NCBI RefSeq assembly: GCF_026168515.1
Contig: NZ_CP093443.1
Span: 1,984,001-2,048,000 of the forward strand
Origin: Brevibacterium spongiae
Lineage (GTDB): Bacteria > Actinomycetota > Actinomycetes > Actinomycetales > Brevibacteriaceae
Length of the DNA: 64,000 nt
Direction: 5' to 3'
A model generated the notes under the pieces. It saw only the letters and a list, made by a program, of their open reading frames with translations, did no database searches and had not been told where the DNA came from. Shown here piece by piece: positions 1 to 9,210 of the stretch. Each line of letters begins with the position of its first letter. The first letter of the stretch is position 1. The translations under genes and the position numbers were made by a program.

Positions 1-174
1 CAGCGACGTGTCCTTGATCGTCTCGTCGTCGGATTCGGTGCCGTGCTGACGCAGATCGATCCCCGAGGCGGCCTGGAGTTCGTCGATCTGTGCTGAGAAG
101 GCATCGAGTTCGAGGAAGGATGACAGGAAGCCGGATTTCTGGGCACCCTGGCCCGGGCAGGTGATTGCTAGCAC
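1..174 (-). CDS. fabD: Malonyl CoA-ACP transacylase, N-terminal part (cut by window edge)
   Basis: Only the first 58 codons lie in the window. A GTG start gives a protein beginning VLAITCPGQGAQKSGFL, and the PGQGAQ motif is the N-terminal signature of FabD. FabD transfers the malonyl group from CoA to acyl carrier protein in type II fatty-acid synthesis. The preceding gene on the same strand is a PucR-family regulator, an arrangement conserved in actinobacteria, where that regulator can control the fab operon. The rest of the operon (fabH, acpP, fabF) would be expected beyond the left edge; this is inference. The enzyme identity is secure despite the truncation. Confidence 0.88.
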   Translation of the reverse strand, partial: MLAITCPGQGAQKSGFLSSFLELDAFSAQIDELQAASGIDLRQHGTESDDETIKDTSL

Positions 175-228
175 TCAGTTCTCTTTTCGTTGGGTTCCAG
201 AGTCAATCTAATCGACTTCAGGCTGAAA

Positions 229-1428
229 TCAATGAGATTTGTCGCTGTTCGACAATACGCCGTCATCTGACAGTCGCCCATAGACCAATGCGATGTGGAT
301 GACGAAGGCATCGCGAGACGTCGTCGGGTCGAGCCCGATGGCATCGGTGATCTTGCGCAGGCGATAGCGGACGGTGTTCGGATGCACCGACAGGGCTTTG
401 GCCGTCGCTTCGAGCGACGAACCGAATTCGACATAGGCGCTGACGGTCTTCAGCAGCTGCCCCGTGCCCGAGGTCAGAGGCGCATAGTAGCGGTCGACGA
501 GCTCGGTCAATGCCGCCTTGTCACCGGACAGCGCTCTTTCGGGCAGCAGATCGTTCGCCTTGACCGGGCGCGGTGAATCAGGGCGTGCGGTGGCGGCCTT
601 GAGCGCCCGGATCGCAGCCTTCGCGGAGGTGGCTGCCTCGGCGAGGGCCGGGACGGTCGGACCGACGATGACCTCGGACGGTCCGAAGCAGTCGGAGAGG
701 TCCTCGACGGCGTCATCGACCTCGGTGACACCGCCGAGGACGATGAGCAGGCGATTGTCGTGTATGCCGACGAGGGCGTCGTCGGCCCATCTGCTGGCTT
801 TGCGGCGGATCCCGTCGAGGCCCTTCTTCGCCGAACGCTGTGGGGCGCGACCGACGATGACGCAGACGGGACCCTCGGACTGCCAGCCGAAGGCCGCGGT
901 GCGGCTGGCGAGCTCATCGACGGAGTCTCCACGGACCAGCGCGTCGATGACCATCGCCTCGAGCCGGGCGTCCCAGCTGCCGCGGGCCTCGGCAGCGCGG
1001 GCATAGACATCGGCGGCGGCGAACGCGACCTCACGCGAATAGACGAGCACAGCTTCGCGCAGGGCCGGCTGTTCGACGGGTCGGGCAATGTCCGGAACAC
1101 GCTCCTCGACGACCTGGACGACGATCTTGAGCAGCTGCAGGGTCTGCTGCAGGCTGATGGCGCGCACGAGATCGCGGGGAGCGGTCTTGAACAGGTCGGA
1201 GACCACACGCAGGTTCTTATCGGGCTTGCGGTACCAGTCGACGAATGAGGAGATGCCCGATTGGGCGAGCAGGCCGACCCACGAACGGTCGGAGGACGAC
1301 ATCGCCCGATACCAGGGCAGCTGAGTCTCGAGCCTCTGCAGAGTCACCGACGACAGGACGCCGACTCCCGCACGCAGGCGACGAGCGGTTTCGGCGCGAC
1401 GGCGCAGGGACTCAGCATCAGACATCAT
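229..1428 (-). CDS. PucR-family transcriptional regulator (FasR-like) upstream of fabD
   Basis: A 399-residue protein whose last about 60 residues form the PucR C-terminal helix-turn-helix (EATAKALSVHPNTVRYRLRK). The central region matches the GGDEF-like ligand-sensing part of this family. In Streptomyces coelicolor the equivalent gene next to fabD, fasR, activates the fab operon; Mycobacterium has the same arrangement between aceE and fabD. It lies 54 bp upstream of fabD on the same strand and downstream of aceE. Two adjacent Met codons (MMSD) open the frame, so the start may be one codon later. A role as activator of fatty-acid synthesis is inferred from context. Confidence 0.85.
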   Translation of the reverse strand: MMSDAESLRRRAETARRLRAGVGVLSSVTLQRLETQLPWYRAMSSSDRSWVGLLAQSGISSFVDWYRKPDKNLRVVSDLFKTAPRDLVRAISLQQTLQLLKIVVQVVEERVPDIARPVEQPALREAVLVYSREVAFAAADVYARAAEARGSWDARLEAMVIDALVRGDSVDELASRTAAFGWQSEGPVCVIVGRAPQRSAKKGLDGIRRKASRWADDALVGIHDNRLLIVLGGVTEVDDAVEDLSDCFGPSEVIVGPTVPALAEAATSAKAAIRALKAATARPDSPRPVKANDLLPERALSGDKAALTELVDRYYAPLTSGTGQLLKTVSAYVEFGSSLEATAKALSVHPNTVRYRLRKITDAIGLDPTTSRDAFVIHIALVYGRLSDDGVLSNSDKSH

Positions 1429-1499
1429 GGATATGACTTTAGATGATTGCTCTGAAGTTCGTTGTCAACGACATACAAACAGTTGGAATTGAAGACAAA

Positions 1500-1530
1500 T
1501 ATGGCCGGAGTCTTGGAGACTCCGGCCATA
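1500..1530 (-). terminator. Hairpin terminator after aceE
   Basis: A perfect inverted repeat (tatggccggagtct and its complement around a TGG loop) lies between the end of aceE and the PucR gene. On the minus strand it is followed by a T-rich stretch (ATTTGTCTT). It probably ends or attenuates aceE transcription before the regulator gene. Confidence 0.7.
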
Positions 1531-1577
1531 TCGGCACTCAGTGCCGCCGCAGCAGTGGCGGAAGTGATCTCAGCTGA

Positions 1578-4340
1578 TCAGGCTCCTGCACCCTCGGTTG
1601 AGCCCGAGCTTCCCGCCCGGACATCGTCGAGCTGGTACTTCTTCGCCGCCTCGGCGGCCTTCTCCGGTCCGATCTTGCCGGTGTCGGCCAGCGAGATGAG
1701 CGCCTGCGTGACGACGGACGGACCGTCGACGAGGTAGTACCGGCGCGCCGCGGGGCGAGTGTCCGAGATCGCGTAGCCGTCGGTGCCCAGCGACGTGAAG
1801 TGGGTCGGCACGTACTGGCGGATCTGGTCGGGCACTGCACGCATGTAGTCCGAGGTGGCGATGACCGGGCCTTCGGTCTCGGCCATCTTCTCGGTCACAT
1901 ACGGCACACGCGGTTCGGCATCGGGGTTCTTCAGCCGGTCGTTCTCGGCGTCGAGCCCATCACGGCGCAGCTCGGTCCACGACGTCACCGACCACACGTC
2001 GGCGGACACGCCCCAGTCCTTCTCCAGCAGCTCCTGGGCCTCGAGGATCCACGGCACACCGACGCCGGACGCCATCAGCTGGACCTTCGGTCCGCCGGTG
2101 TCGGCGCCCTTCTTGAGCAGGTAGAGACCCTTGAGCACGCCGTCGACGTCGAGGTCCTCCGGTTCGGCCGGCTGGACCATCGGCTCGTTGTACATGGTGA
2201 TGTAGTAGAGCACGTTGGGGTCGCGCTCATCGGCGGGATCGTACATCCGATGGATGCCGTCCTTGACGATGTGGGCGATCTCGTAGCTGAAGGCCGGATC
2301 GTAGGACACGACCGAAGGATAGGTCGAAGCGAGCAGATGCGAATGACCGTCACCGTGCTGGAGGCCCTCGGCCACCAGAGTGGTGCGTCCCGCAGTGGCG
2401 CCGAGGACGAATCCGCGGGCCATCTGATCGCCTGCGGCCCAGAAGAAGTCACCGGTGCGCTGGAATCCGAACATCGAGTAGAAGATGTAGAACGGAATCA
2501 TCGGCTCACCGTGCGTGGCGTACGAGGTGCCCGCAGCGGTCAGGGCCGCAGTCGCGCCGGCCTCGTTGATGCCCACGTGGAGCAGCTGACCGTCTGTGGA
2601 TTCCTTGTAGGCGAGGAACAGATCACGGTCGACCGAGATGTAGTTCTGACCGTGCGGGTTGTAGATCTTCGCCGTCGGGAAGAACGAGTCCATCCCGAAC
2701 GTACGGGCCTCATCGGGGATGATCGGCACGATGCGGTGACCGAAGTCCTTCTCCCGCATGAGGTCCTTGAGTACGCGCACAAAGCCCATCGTGGTCGCGA
2801 TCTGCTGCTTGCCCGAACCGCGACGTCCGGCCTCGAAGGCCTTCTCGGAAGGCATCTTGAGGTCGATGTGGGTGCCGCGACGCTCGGGGGAGTAGCCGCC
2901 GAGCTCGGCACGCCGTTCCTGCATGTACTTGATCTCGGGGGCGTCGACTCCCGGGTGGTAGTACGGCGGGAGCTTCGGGTTCTCTTCGAGCTCCTTGTCC
3001 GAGATCGGGATCTGGAAGTGATCGCGAGCGAGTTTGAGATCCTCGACGGTCATCTTCTTCATCTGGTGGGTCGCGTTGCGAGCCTCGAAGTGAGGTCCGA
3101 GCGAGTAGCCCTTGACGGTCTTGACGAGGATGACCGTCGGCTGACCGGTGTGGGCCAGCGCCGCCTTGTAGGCCGCATAGACCTTGCGGTAGTCGTGGCC
3201 GCCGCGCTTGAGGTTCCAGATCTGATCGTCGCTGTAGTTCTCGACCATCGCCTTCGTCCGCGGATCGCGGCCGAAGAAGTTGTCGCGCACGAATCCGCCG
3301 GACTCGCCCTTGTAGGTCTGGTAGTCGCCGTCCGGGGTGGCATTCATGAGGTTGACGAGCGCACCGTCACGGTCCTTGGCCAGCAGAGCGTCCCATTCGC
3401 GTCCCCAGACGACCTTGATGACGTTCCAGCCGGCACCGCGGAAGTAGGACTCGAGTTCCTGCATGATCTTGCCGTTGCCGCGGACGGGGCCGTCGAGGCG
3501 CTGCAGGTTGCAGTTGATGACGAAGTTGAGGTTGTCGAGTTCCTCGAAGGCGGCGACATGGAGCATGCCGCGGCTCTCGGGCTCATCGAGCTCACCATCG
3601 CCGAGGAAGGCCCAGGTCTGCTGCTGGGAGGTGTCCTTGATCCCGCGGTTGTGCAGATACTTGTCGAACTGAGCCTGCGCGATCGCGTTCATCGGCCCCA
3701 GGCCCATCGACACCGTGGGGTGTTCCCAGAAGTCCGGCAGCTGGTGCGGGTGCGGGTAGGACGGCAGACCCTGCGGCTTGCCGTCGATGAAGTGCGACTG
3801 CTGCTGACGGAACCCGTCGAGCTGGTCGGCGCTCATCCGCCCTTCGAGGTAGGCGCGGGCATACATGCCGGGGGAGGCGTGACCCTGATAGAAGATGTGG
3901 TCGCCGCCGCCGGGGTGGTCCTTGCCGCGGAAGAAGTGGTTGAGGCCGACTTCGTAGAGTGTGGCCGAAGAGGCATAGGTGGAGATGTGTCCGCCGACCT
4001 CCACTCCGGGGCGCTGCGCTCGGTGCACGAGCATGGCGGCGTTCCAGCGGTTCCAGCGTCGATAACGGCGCTCGACTTCCTCATCACCGGGGAACCACGG
4101 TTCGTTCTCGGGTCCGATGGTGTTGACGTAGTCGGTGGCCGTGAGGCTGGGAACACCGATCTGCTTCTGGCGCGAGCGCTCGAGCATGCGCAGCATGATG
4201 TAGCGAGCCCGTGTCCGACCGCTCTCATCGATGAGGCCGTCGAGGGAGGCCAGCCATTCCTCGGTCTCCTCCGGGTCGATGTCGGGCACCTGGCTGGGCA
4301 GGCCATTGAGAATGGGCCCGCCCTGATTCCGATTGTCCAC
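1578..4340 (-). CDS. aceE: Pyruvate dehydrogenase E1 component, homodimeric type
   Basis: A 920-residue protein of the size of AceE. It catalyses thiamine-diphosphate-dependent decarboxylation of pyruvate and acetylation of the lipoyl arm of E2. The TPP-binding motif begins at [13 protein letters not shown]. The GTG start follows a good ribosome site (AGAGAGGA). In actinobacteria AceE works with an E2 shared with the 2-oxoglutarate dehydrogenase system; the two-lipoyl E2 and Lpd encoded near 36-39 kb are the likely partners, and no separate aceF is present here. It is monocistronic by appearance, with a hairpin after its stop. About 260 bp of upstream DNA holds its promoter and that of the divergent DUF3052 gene. 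Confidence 0.96.
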   Translation of the reverse strand: MDNRNQGGPILNGLPSQVPDIDPEETEEWLASLDGLIDESGRTRARYIMLRMLERSRQKQIGVPSLTATDYVNTIGPENEPWFPGDEEVERRYRRWNRWNAAMLVHRAQRPGVEVGGHISTYASSATLYEVGLNHFFRGKDHPGGGDHIFYQGHASPGMYARAYLEGRMSADQLDGFRQQQSHFIDGKPQGLPSYPHPHQLPDFWEHPTVSMGLGPMNAIAQAQFDKYLHNRGIKDTSQQQTWAFLGDGELDEPESRGMLHVAAFEELDNLNFVINCNLQRLDGPVRGNGKIMQELESYFRGAGWNVIKVVWGREWDALLAKDRDGALVNLMNATPDGDYQTYKGESGGFVRDNFFGRDPRTKAMVENYSDDQIWNLKRGGHDYRKVYAAYKAALAHTGQPTVILVKTVKGYSLGPHFEARNATHQMKKMTVEDLKLARDHFQIPISDKELEENPKLPPYYHPGVDAPEIKYMQERRAELGGYSPERRGTHIDLKMPSEKAFEAGRRGSGKQQIATTMGFVRVLKDLMREKDFGHRIVPIIPDEARTFGMDSFFPTAKIYNPHGQNYISVDRDLFLAYKESTDGQLLHVGINEAGATAALTAAGTSYATHGEPMIPFYIFYSMFGFQRTGDFFWAAGDQMARGFVLGATAGRTTLVAEGLQHGDGHSHLLASTYPSVVSYDPAFSYEIAHIVKDGIHRMYDPADERDPNVLYYITMYNEPMVQPAEPEDLDVDGVLKGLYLLKKGADTGGPKVQLMASGVGVPWILEAQELLEKDWGVSADVWSVTSWTELRRDGLDAENDRLKNPDAEPRVPYVTEKMAETEGPVIATSDYMRAVPDQIRQYVPTHFTSLGTDGYAISDTRPAARRYYLVDGPSVVTQALISLADTGKIGPEKAAEAAKKYQLDDVRAGSSGSTEGAGA

Positions 4341-4602
4341 GATGTGGTCCTCTCTTCAGCTCCACGATCTTCATTGGTGTAGAGATCATGTCCATCAGAT
4401 GGAGTGTGGTCCGCAGGATGTCTGAGCCCAGGGTCCACCCGATACACAAGTCAGCCTAGTACGGGCAGGCAAACTTCGCTGAGCCGATCAATTGTGATCT
4501 CCCTGACGCATTGTGGTGCTTCGGTGTCGTTTGGCTTCGCCTGCGGCGCGCTGACGCGGGCTCTATTTGCGCCTTTGGCACAGTTGACGGAACAATACAG
4601 GC

Positions 4603-5046
4603 ATGAGCAACTCCGCTTCTGAAAGGACATCCTCCTCTTCGACCCTCGCAAACGAGCTGGGACACAACCTCGGCTTCAGCAAGGGCGACTATGTGCAAGA
4701 GATCGGCTATGACGACGATGTCGACCAGGCACTCTGCGAGGCGATCGAAAGCATCATCGGAGACAAGATCGCCGACGGCGAAGAGGATGATGTCTATGAC
4801 GTGATCCTCATGTGGTGGCGATCGGACGACGATGATCTCATCGACGGCCTCGTCGACGCCCAGGCCACGTTGAAGGAGGGCGGGGTCGTGTGGCTCCTGA
4901 GCCCGAAGGCGAACCGTCCGGGTCACATCAGCCCTGCCGACATCTCCGAGGCGGCTCCCACCGCCGGAATGCACGTGACCTCGACGGTCAGCGCAGCGGA
5001 GGACTGGGCCGGTTTCCGGCTCGTGGGCAAAAAGAACTTCACATGA
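4603..5046 (+). CDS. DUF3052 family protein
   Basis: A 147-residue acidic soluble protein matching the actinobacterial DUF3052 family, which is regularly found beside aceE and the AhpE-type peroxiredoxin. The conserved parts include NLGFSKGDYVQEIGYDDDVD near the N-terminus and the WLLSPK and AEDWAGFRLV segments near the C-terminus. The fold suggests a ligand- or nucleotide-binding single domain, but no function is established to my knowledge. Its stop overlaps the next start (ATGA), so it is translationally coupled to the peroxiredoxin gene. No membrane segment or signal peptide is seen. Confidence 0.85.
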   Translation: MSNSASERTSSSSTLANELGHNLGFSKGDYVQEIGYDDDVDQALCEAIESIIGDKIADGEEDDVYDVILMWWRSDDDDLIDGLVDAQATLKEGGVVWLLSPKANRPGHISPADISEAAPTAGMHVTSTVSAAEDWAGFRLVGKKNFT

Positions 5047-5510
5047 TCCCCAGGCCCGGTGACCGGGCCCCGGATCTCACCCTTCCCGATCAGTTCGGAT
5101 CGGTATTCACCCTCACCGAGGCGGCCCGTCCTCGAGCAGTGGTGCTCGCCTTCGTCCCGTTCGCGTTCTCTCCGATCTGCGGCGATGAGCTCGCTGACCT
5201 CGATGGTTGGCAGCGGCGGATGCGCGAGAGCGAATTAGCCGTCGATGTCGCAGTGGTGTCGGTCGATTCGAAATACACTCTGGCCGCCTGGGGTCGGCAT
5301 TCCGGCACCGACGTGGCTCTGCTGTCGGATTTCTGGCCGCACGGTGCCGCCGCTCGTGCCTTCGGCGTATTCGACACGATCCACGGCGTCGCCGAGCGGG
5401 GCACCTTCGTGATCAGCGCGACAGGTACGATCGTCAGTGGCAGGCAGGTTGCACGCACCGAGACCCGCGACTTCAGCGCGGAGTTCGCCGCGGCCACCTC
5501 CAGCCTCTGA
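5043..5510 (+). CDS. ahpE: AhpE-type peroxiredoxin (1-Cys)
   Basis: A 155-residue AhpC/TSA-fold protein. The peroxidatic cysteine is Cys46 in FVPFAFSPICGDELADL, close to the Cys45 position of mycobacterial AhpE. No resolving cysteine is apparent, which fits a 1-Cys peroxiredoxin recycled by mycothiol or mycoredoxin; that partner is inferred from family knowledge and from the mycothione reductase in this window. It reduces hydroperoxides in the cytosol. The start ATG overlaps the DUF3052 stop, and the same pair is found side by side in Mycobacterium. Confidence 0.9.
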   Translation: MIPRPGDRAPDLTLPDQFGSVFTLTEAARPRAVVLAFVPFAFSPICGDELADLDGWQRRMRESELAVDVAVVSVDSKYTLAAWGRHSGTDVALLSDFWPHGAAARAFGVFDTIHGVAERGTFVISATGTIVSGRQVARTETRDFSAEFAAATSSL

Positions 5511-5572
5511 TATTTGAGACACCTTCCGCGGCGGCGATCGAGGCTCCGCGGTCACTGCAAGGAGGACTCCAC

Positions 5573-5977
5573 ATGGCCACGCTGTTCACGAAGATCATCA
5601 ATGGCGAGATTCCCGGCACCTTCGTCCATCAGGACGAGACGTGCGTCGCCTTCCTCGACGTCGCTCCGATGACCGAGGGCCACGTCATGGTCGTTCCGCG
5701 TGAGGAGATCTCGCACTGGATCGATGCCGACCAGGAGCTGCTGAACCACCTCATGACCGTGGCGAAGCGGATCGGCGAAGCGCAGAAGAAGGCTTTCGAT
5801 TGCGAGCGCATCGGCATGCTCATCGTGGGCTACGAAGTGCCCCATCTGCACATCCATGTCCTGCCCACGACCTCGATGGACGACTTCGACATCTCCGACC
5901 GTGCTCCCATGCAGACGCCGGAGCAGCTGGAGGTGCCTGCCGAAAGGATTCGACAGGCACTCTCCGAACTGTCCTGA
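5573..5977 (+). CDS. HIT-family (histidine triad) nucleotide hydrolase
   Basis: A 134-residue histidine-triad protein. The catalytic HxHxH motif is residues 91-95 (PHLHIHVLP), and the N-terminal TLFTKIINGEIPGTFVHQDE is typical of the HINT branch, which hydrolyses adenosine phosphoramidates and similar AMP conjugates. The ATG follows a strong ribosome site (AAGGAGGAC). It lies 62 bp downstream of the peroxiredoxin on the same strand and may share its transcript. The substrate in this organism cannot be read from the sequence. Confidence 0.9.
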   Translation: MATLFTKIINGEIPGTFVHQDETCVAFLDVAPMTEGHVMVVPREEISHWIDADQELLNHLMTVAKRIGEAQKKAFDCERIGMLIVGYEVPHLHIHVLPTTSMDDFDISDRAPMQTPEQLEVPAERIRQALSELS

Positions 5978-5989
5978 GGAAGACCCCCC

Positions 5990-6751
5990 TCAGACCTGGT
6001 GGGTCTCGAGGTAGCGGTAGAGTGAATCCCTGACCAGCTCCGCTCCGGCGGTCCCTCCGTAGTTCGCGCCGAAACGTTGGTCGTCGACATACATCTGGCC
6101 GAGACCGCGCACGTAGCCGGCGAGATCTCCGTCAGGATCGTGGGCCGGGGTGCCCGGAACCGCGGTCAGCCATTCGATATGGCGGCGGGCGAGTTCCTGG
6201 CAGCGGTCCGATTCCGGTCGTGCCCCCGCCTCAGCGGCGGCGATCCAATCCTGTGAGAGCTCGGTGACCAGGGACTTCCACTCCTGCTTCTCCTCAGCGC
6301 TCCTGCCCGACCACCATTCGTCGGAACGTCGATACGCCTCGGCGCCCCAGCGCTCGGTCACCTCTTCTTCGTATTCCCGATGGTCGAAGCCATCGAACAT
6401 CTCTTCCGCCATGAGCGGTTCACCTGCTTTCAGTCGTGTGATGGTCGCGGTGACGGAGGCGATCTGCCGCTCGATGCGATCCCGCTCGCGTCCGAGCGAG
6501 ACCGCATGGCGTCCCAACGCCGCGATCGGATCCTCGGCGCGATCGAGCACCTCGGCGATCGTGGTCAGCGACAGTCCCAGCTCCTTGAGCAGCAGGATGC
6601 GCTGGAGGCGCACCATAGCCGCTTCGTCGTAGCAGCGATAGCCGTTGGCGGCGATGTACGTCGGCGGCAGCAGGCCGATCGCGTCGTAATGACGCAGCGT
6701 CCTGCTCGTCGTTCCCGTCAGCCGTGCTGTTTCCTGAATGGACCAGTCCAT
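5990..6751 (-). CDS. MerR-family regulator with TipAS-like effector domain
   Basis: A 253-residue protein. Residues 1-70 are a MerR winged helix (SIQETARLTGTTSRTLRHYDAIGLLPP), followed by a coiled-coil dimer helix and a C-terminal TipAS-type domain (EEMFDGFDHREYEEEVTERWG). TipA proteins bind drug-like or small hydrophobic molecules and activate multidrug-type genes. I start it at the ATG directly after the promoter described at 6759-6789 rather than at an upstream GTG, because translation from the earlier codon would run through the operator. It converges with the HIT gene. No dedicated target gene is seen nearby, so autoregulation is the only regulation supported here. Confidence 0.88.
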   Translation of the reverse strand: MDWSIQETARLTGTTSRTLRHYDAIGLLPPTYIAANGYRCYDEAAMVRLQRILLLKELGLSLTTIAEVLDRAEDPIAALGRHAVSLGRERDRIERQIASVTATITRLKAGEPLMAEEMFDGFDHREYEEEVTERWGAEAYRRSDEWWSGRSAEEKQEWKSLVTELSQDWIAAAEAGARPESDRCQELARRHIEWLTAVPGTPAHDPDGDLAGYVRGLGQMYVDDQRFGANYGGTAGAELVRDSLYRYLETHQV

Positions 6752-6758
6752 GACTGAG

Positions 6759-6789
6759 AGCCTAGAGGTTGACGCAGCGTCAAGGTCAA
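6759..6789 (-). promoter_or_regulatory. MerR-type promoter/operator with 19-bp spacer
   Basis: On the minus strand a -35 TTGACC and a -10 TAGGCT are separated by exactly 19 bp, and the spacer contains the perfect palindrome TTGACGCTGCGTCAA (6769-6783). An over-long spacer with a central dyad is the hallmark of MerR-activated promoters. The start codon lies 7 nt after the -10, so the transcript is probably leaderless. Confidence 0.85.
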
Positions 6790-6804
6790 CATCGGGCAAT
6801 CACG

Positions 6805-8085
6805 TCAGAGCGGAGGTGCCACATCTACCGCCGAGGCGGTCCAACTGTGCCCGCCCCGGGACCTGCCGAAGGGCATCAGAGGCAGGCGGCGCCGTGGTCG
6901 TCTCAGGCGACGGAACGAATCGGTGAACAGGTCGCCGGCGAGGTCATCGACGTGTTCGAGACCGACCGAAAGCCGCACCAGTCCGTCTCCGGGCTTCGCT
7001 GCGGCCGCGACCGGACGGTGGGTGAGGGAGGCCGGATGCTGGATCAGGGTATCGGCACCGCCGAGCGAGACGGCATGGACGATGAGGTCGCAGTGTTCGA
7101 CGAAGGTGCGAGCGGCCTCGAACCCTCCGGCGAATTCGATGGCGATCATCGCGCCGGCGCCGTCCATCTGGCGCCCCAGGAGTCCGCGGGGGTCTCCTCC
7201 GGCGAGGCCGGGGTAGTGGACACGGGAGATCTCCGGACGCGACTGCAGGCGGCGGGCGAGTTCACCTGCTGTGTCCTGGGCGGCGCGCATCCGGACCGAC
7301 AGCGTGCGCAGGCCGCGGTGGAGGAGGTAGGCGCCCATCGGGTGCAGCAGGGCCCCGGTGATCGCCCGGACCTGCCGCAGGCGGGTGGCCCATTCGCTGT
7401 CGGTGGCGATGATTCCGCCCATCGCGTCGCCGTGGCCGCCGAGGTATTTCGTGGCGCTGTGGAGGACGAGGGCGGCGCCGTGGTCGATGGGCCGCTGCAG
7501 CACCGGGGTGCAGAAGGTGTTGTCGACGAGTACGGGAACCTCACCTGCGGCGGTGACGACGGCGTCGAGGTCGACGAGTTCGAGGCTCGGATTGGCCGGG
7601 GTCTCGACGATGACGAACCCGGTGTCCTTGCGGATGGCGCCGGCGATCTCGTCTTCTGCGGCCCAGGTCACCGTTGTCCCGAGCAGTCCCGATTCGAGGA
7701 TGTGATCGGTGCCGCCGTAGAGAGGTCGGACGGCGACGATGTGCGGAGTGCCGGCCTTGACTGCAGCGAGGAGGGCGGCGGTGAGCGCGGCCATGCCCGT
7801 GGCGAAGGCGACAGCTTCCTCGGCGTTCTCAAGATCGGCCAAGGCAGTTTCGAAGCGCGCCACTCCGGGTTGCCAGAGCCGCTGGTAGACGACGGAGTCC
7901 TCCTCGCCCGGCCGGTTGCCGGAGGCGAGGTTCTCGTACGAATCCCCTCCTGTCCGGATGTCGTTGACCGGGTTGGTGGTGGACATATCGATGGCCGGAA
8001 CATGGACGCCGGCCTCCGCGAGGCCTTCCATTCCGCCATGGACCATTCGGGTCTCGGGGTGCATTGAGGTCATAGACGCATTCAA
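6805..8085 (-). CDS. Cys/Met metabolism PLP-dependent enzyme (methionine/cystathionine gamma-lyase type)
   Basis: A 426-residue fold-type I PLP enzyme. The Schiff-base lysine is Lys213 in HSATKYLGGHGDAMGG, and the phosphate-contact region is YQRLWQPG. The family includes methionine gamma-lyase, cystathionine gamma-lyase and cystathionine gamma-synthase. The cysteine diagnostic of Pseudomonas methionine gamma-lyase is a glycine here (PLYGGT), so the substrate is open. The divergent Lrp-type gene recalls the mdeA/mdeR pair for methionine catabolism in Pseudomonas putida. A TTG start is chosen because AGGAGA sits 6 nt upstream; an ATG four codons later is possible. After about residue 392 there is an Arg-rich tail of about 34 residues not usual in the family. 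Confidence 0.85.
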   Translation of the reverse strand: MNASMTSMHPETRMVHGGMEGLAEAGVHVPAIDMSTTNPVNDIRTGGDSYENLASGNRPGEEDSVVYQRLWQPGVARFETALADLENAEEAVAFATGMAALTAALLAAVKAGTPHIVAVRPLYGGTDHILESGLLGTTVTWAAEDEIAGAIRKDTGFVIVETPANPSLELVDLDAVVTAAGEVPVLVDNTFCTPVLQRPIDHGAALVLHSATKYLGGHGDAMGGIIATDSEWATRLRQVRAITGALLHPMGAYLLHRGLRTLSVRMRAAQDTAGELARRLQSRPEISRVHYPGLAGGDPRGLLGRQMDGAGAMIAIEFAGGFEAARTFVEHCDLIVHAVSLGGADTLIQHPASLTHRPVAAAAKPGDGLVRLSVGLEHVDDLAGDLFTDSFRRLRRPRRRLPLMPFGRSRGGHSWTASAVDVAPPL

Positions 8086-8169
8086 TACGGTTCTCCTATG
8101 GCAGGCAAGGATCCCTCAAGAGTCTGTGACGAAACGCAGTCTGAATGGAGGCTGTGCAGGAACGTCTGC

Positions 8170-8175
8170 CAGAAT
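8170..8175 (+). promoter_or_regulatory. -10 element of the lrp-type gene (leaderless)
   Basis: CAGAAT lies 7 nt before the ATG of the Lrp-type gene, placing transcription start at or next to the start codon. The divergent PLP-enzyme gene begins 97 bp away, so an Lrp operator for both is expected in this interval. Confidence 0.5.
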
Positions 8176-8182
8176 GTGACTT

Positions 8183-8659
8183 ATGTCGCAGAACGTCTCA
8201 CTCGATGCCACAGATCACCGCATCCTGCATGCTCTCAACGCCGATGCGCGGGCTTCCGGAGCGGCATTGGCGGCCGCGGTCGGCGTCTCGGAGTCGACCG
8301 TTTCGCTGCGACTCAAGCGTTTGAAGTCGCTCGGGGTTATCCGAGGGTTTCGGCTCGACGTCGATCCCAGTGCCCTCGGCGTCGGCCTGCAGGCTCTCGT
8401 CTCGATCCGGCTGGCCAAGCACGACCGGGCGGAGATCGACGCATTCACGGCCGCGGCACCGAAGTTCCCCGGGGTGGTGCGGATGTACCACATGGCGGGC
8501 GCAGACGACTATCTGCTCCACATCGTCGCGGCCGACACCGAGGCTGTCCAGTCCTTCGTGCTCGACTATCTCACCCGCTATCCGGCGGTGGCGCATACGC
8601 GTACGAATCTCATCTACCGGGTGGAAGACGGTGCGGCTTGGATGCCCGAGACCCTCTGA
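8183..8659 (+). CDS. Lrp/AsnC-family transcriptional regulator
   Basis: A 158-residue protein with an N-terminal AsnC helix-turn-helix (DHRILHALNADARASGAALA, then STVSLRLKRLKSLGVI) and a C-terminal RAM/effector domain (VVRMYHMAGADDYLLHIVA). Such regulators respond to amino acids. It is divergently transcribed from the Cys/Met PLP-lyase gene and probably controls it in response to methionine or another amino acid; this is inference from the arrangement. Its own start is leaderless-like, with a -10 seven nucleotides upstream. Confidence 0.92.
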   Translation: MSQNVSLDATDHRILHALNADARASGAALAAAVGVSESTVSLRLKRLKSLGVIRGFRLDVDPSALGVGLQALVSIRLAKHDRAEIDAFTAAAPKFPGVVRMYHMAGADDYLLHIVAADTEAVQSFVLDYLTRYPAVAHTRTNLIYRVEDGAAWMPETL

Positions 8660-8715
8660 CCCTGCCGGCGCGGGGAGTCCTGCACGTGACGTCTCCGAAT
8701 GGCCGCATGCACTGA

Positions 8716-8721
8716 CATACT
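8716..8721 (+). promoter_or_regulatory. Candidate -10 element of the DUF1801 gene
   Basis: CATACT is 7 nt before the chosen ATG. No ribosome-binding site is visible, which fits a leaderless transcript and supports that start over an in-frame ATG ten codons upstream. Confidence 0.4.
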
Positions 8722-8728
8722 GGGTGGC

Positions 8729-9157
8729 ATGGCAGAGAACAAGACACAGCCGACCGACGCCGATGTCTCCGCGTACCTGGCGGCGGTGACCCCGGACAAG
8801 CGACGCGAAGACGGCATCGCCCTCGACGCGATCTTCCGCGACGTCACCGGTGAGCAGCCGGTGATGTGGGGGCCGTCGATCGTCGGCTACGGCAGATACC
8901 ACTACCGTTCGCCGGTCAATCCCCGCAATCACGGCGAATGGCCGGCAACCGGGTTCTCCCCGCGTAAGACGCAGCTGTCGCTGTACGGACTCAAAGATCT
9001 GCCAGAGGGCGCCCAGCTGCTGCCTCAGCTGGGCAGATTCACCGAGGGCGCCGGGTGCGTCTACGTCCGGCGCCTGGAGCACATCGACGAGGATGTGCTG
9101 CGTCGGCTCATCGCGATCGCCGCGGCACGCCCCGACGATCCGATGCCGGGGAACTGA
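8729..9157 (+). CDS. DUF1801 (YdhG/YjbR-like) domain protein
   Basis: A 142-residue protein of the DUF1801 family, with the typical WGPSIVGYGRYHYRSP core and a later KTQLSLYGLKD segment. The fold is related to the frataxin-like YdhG/YjbR group. Function is not established; members are common single-domain cytosolic proteins in actinobacteria. It follows the lrp-type gene at 69 bp but has its own candidate promoter. An in-frame ATG at 8699 is possible but would place the -10 inside the coding sequence. Confidence 0.8.
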   Translation: MAENKTQPTDADVSAYLAAVTPDKRREDGIALDAIFRDVTGEQPVMWGPSIVGYGRYHYRSPVNPRNHGEWPATGFSPRKTQLSLYGLKDLPEGAQLLPQLGRFTEGAGCVYVRRLEHIDEDVLRRLIAIAAARPDDPMPGN

Positions 9158-9210
9158 TCAGACGCTGGCTGCATCCTCCGTTCCGGCCGGAACCGCGGCC
9201 CGCCGGAAAT

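Noticed and set aside
1800-4382. Long open frame of about 860 codons on the plus strand opposite aceE
   Set aside because: It is the mirror of a strongly supported aceE on the other strand; its composition (rich in Val, Gly, Arg, Leu) is that of an antisense frame in high-GC DNA and it has no recognisable domain.
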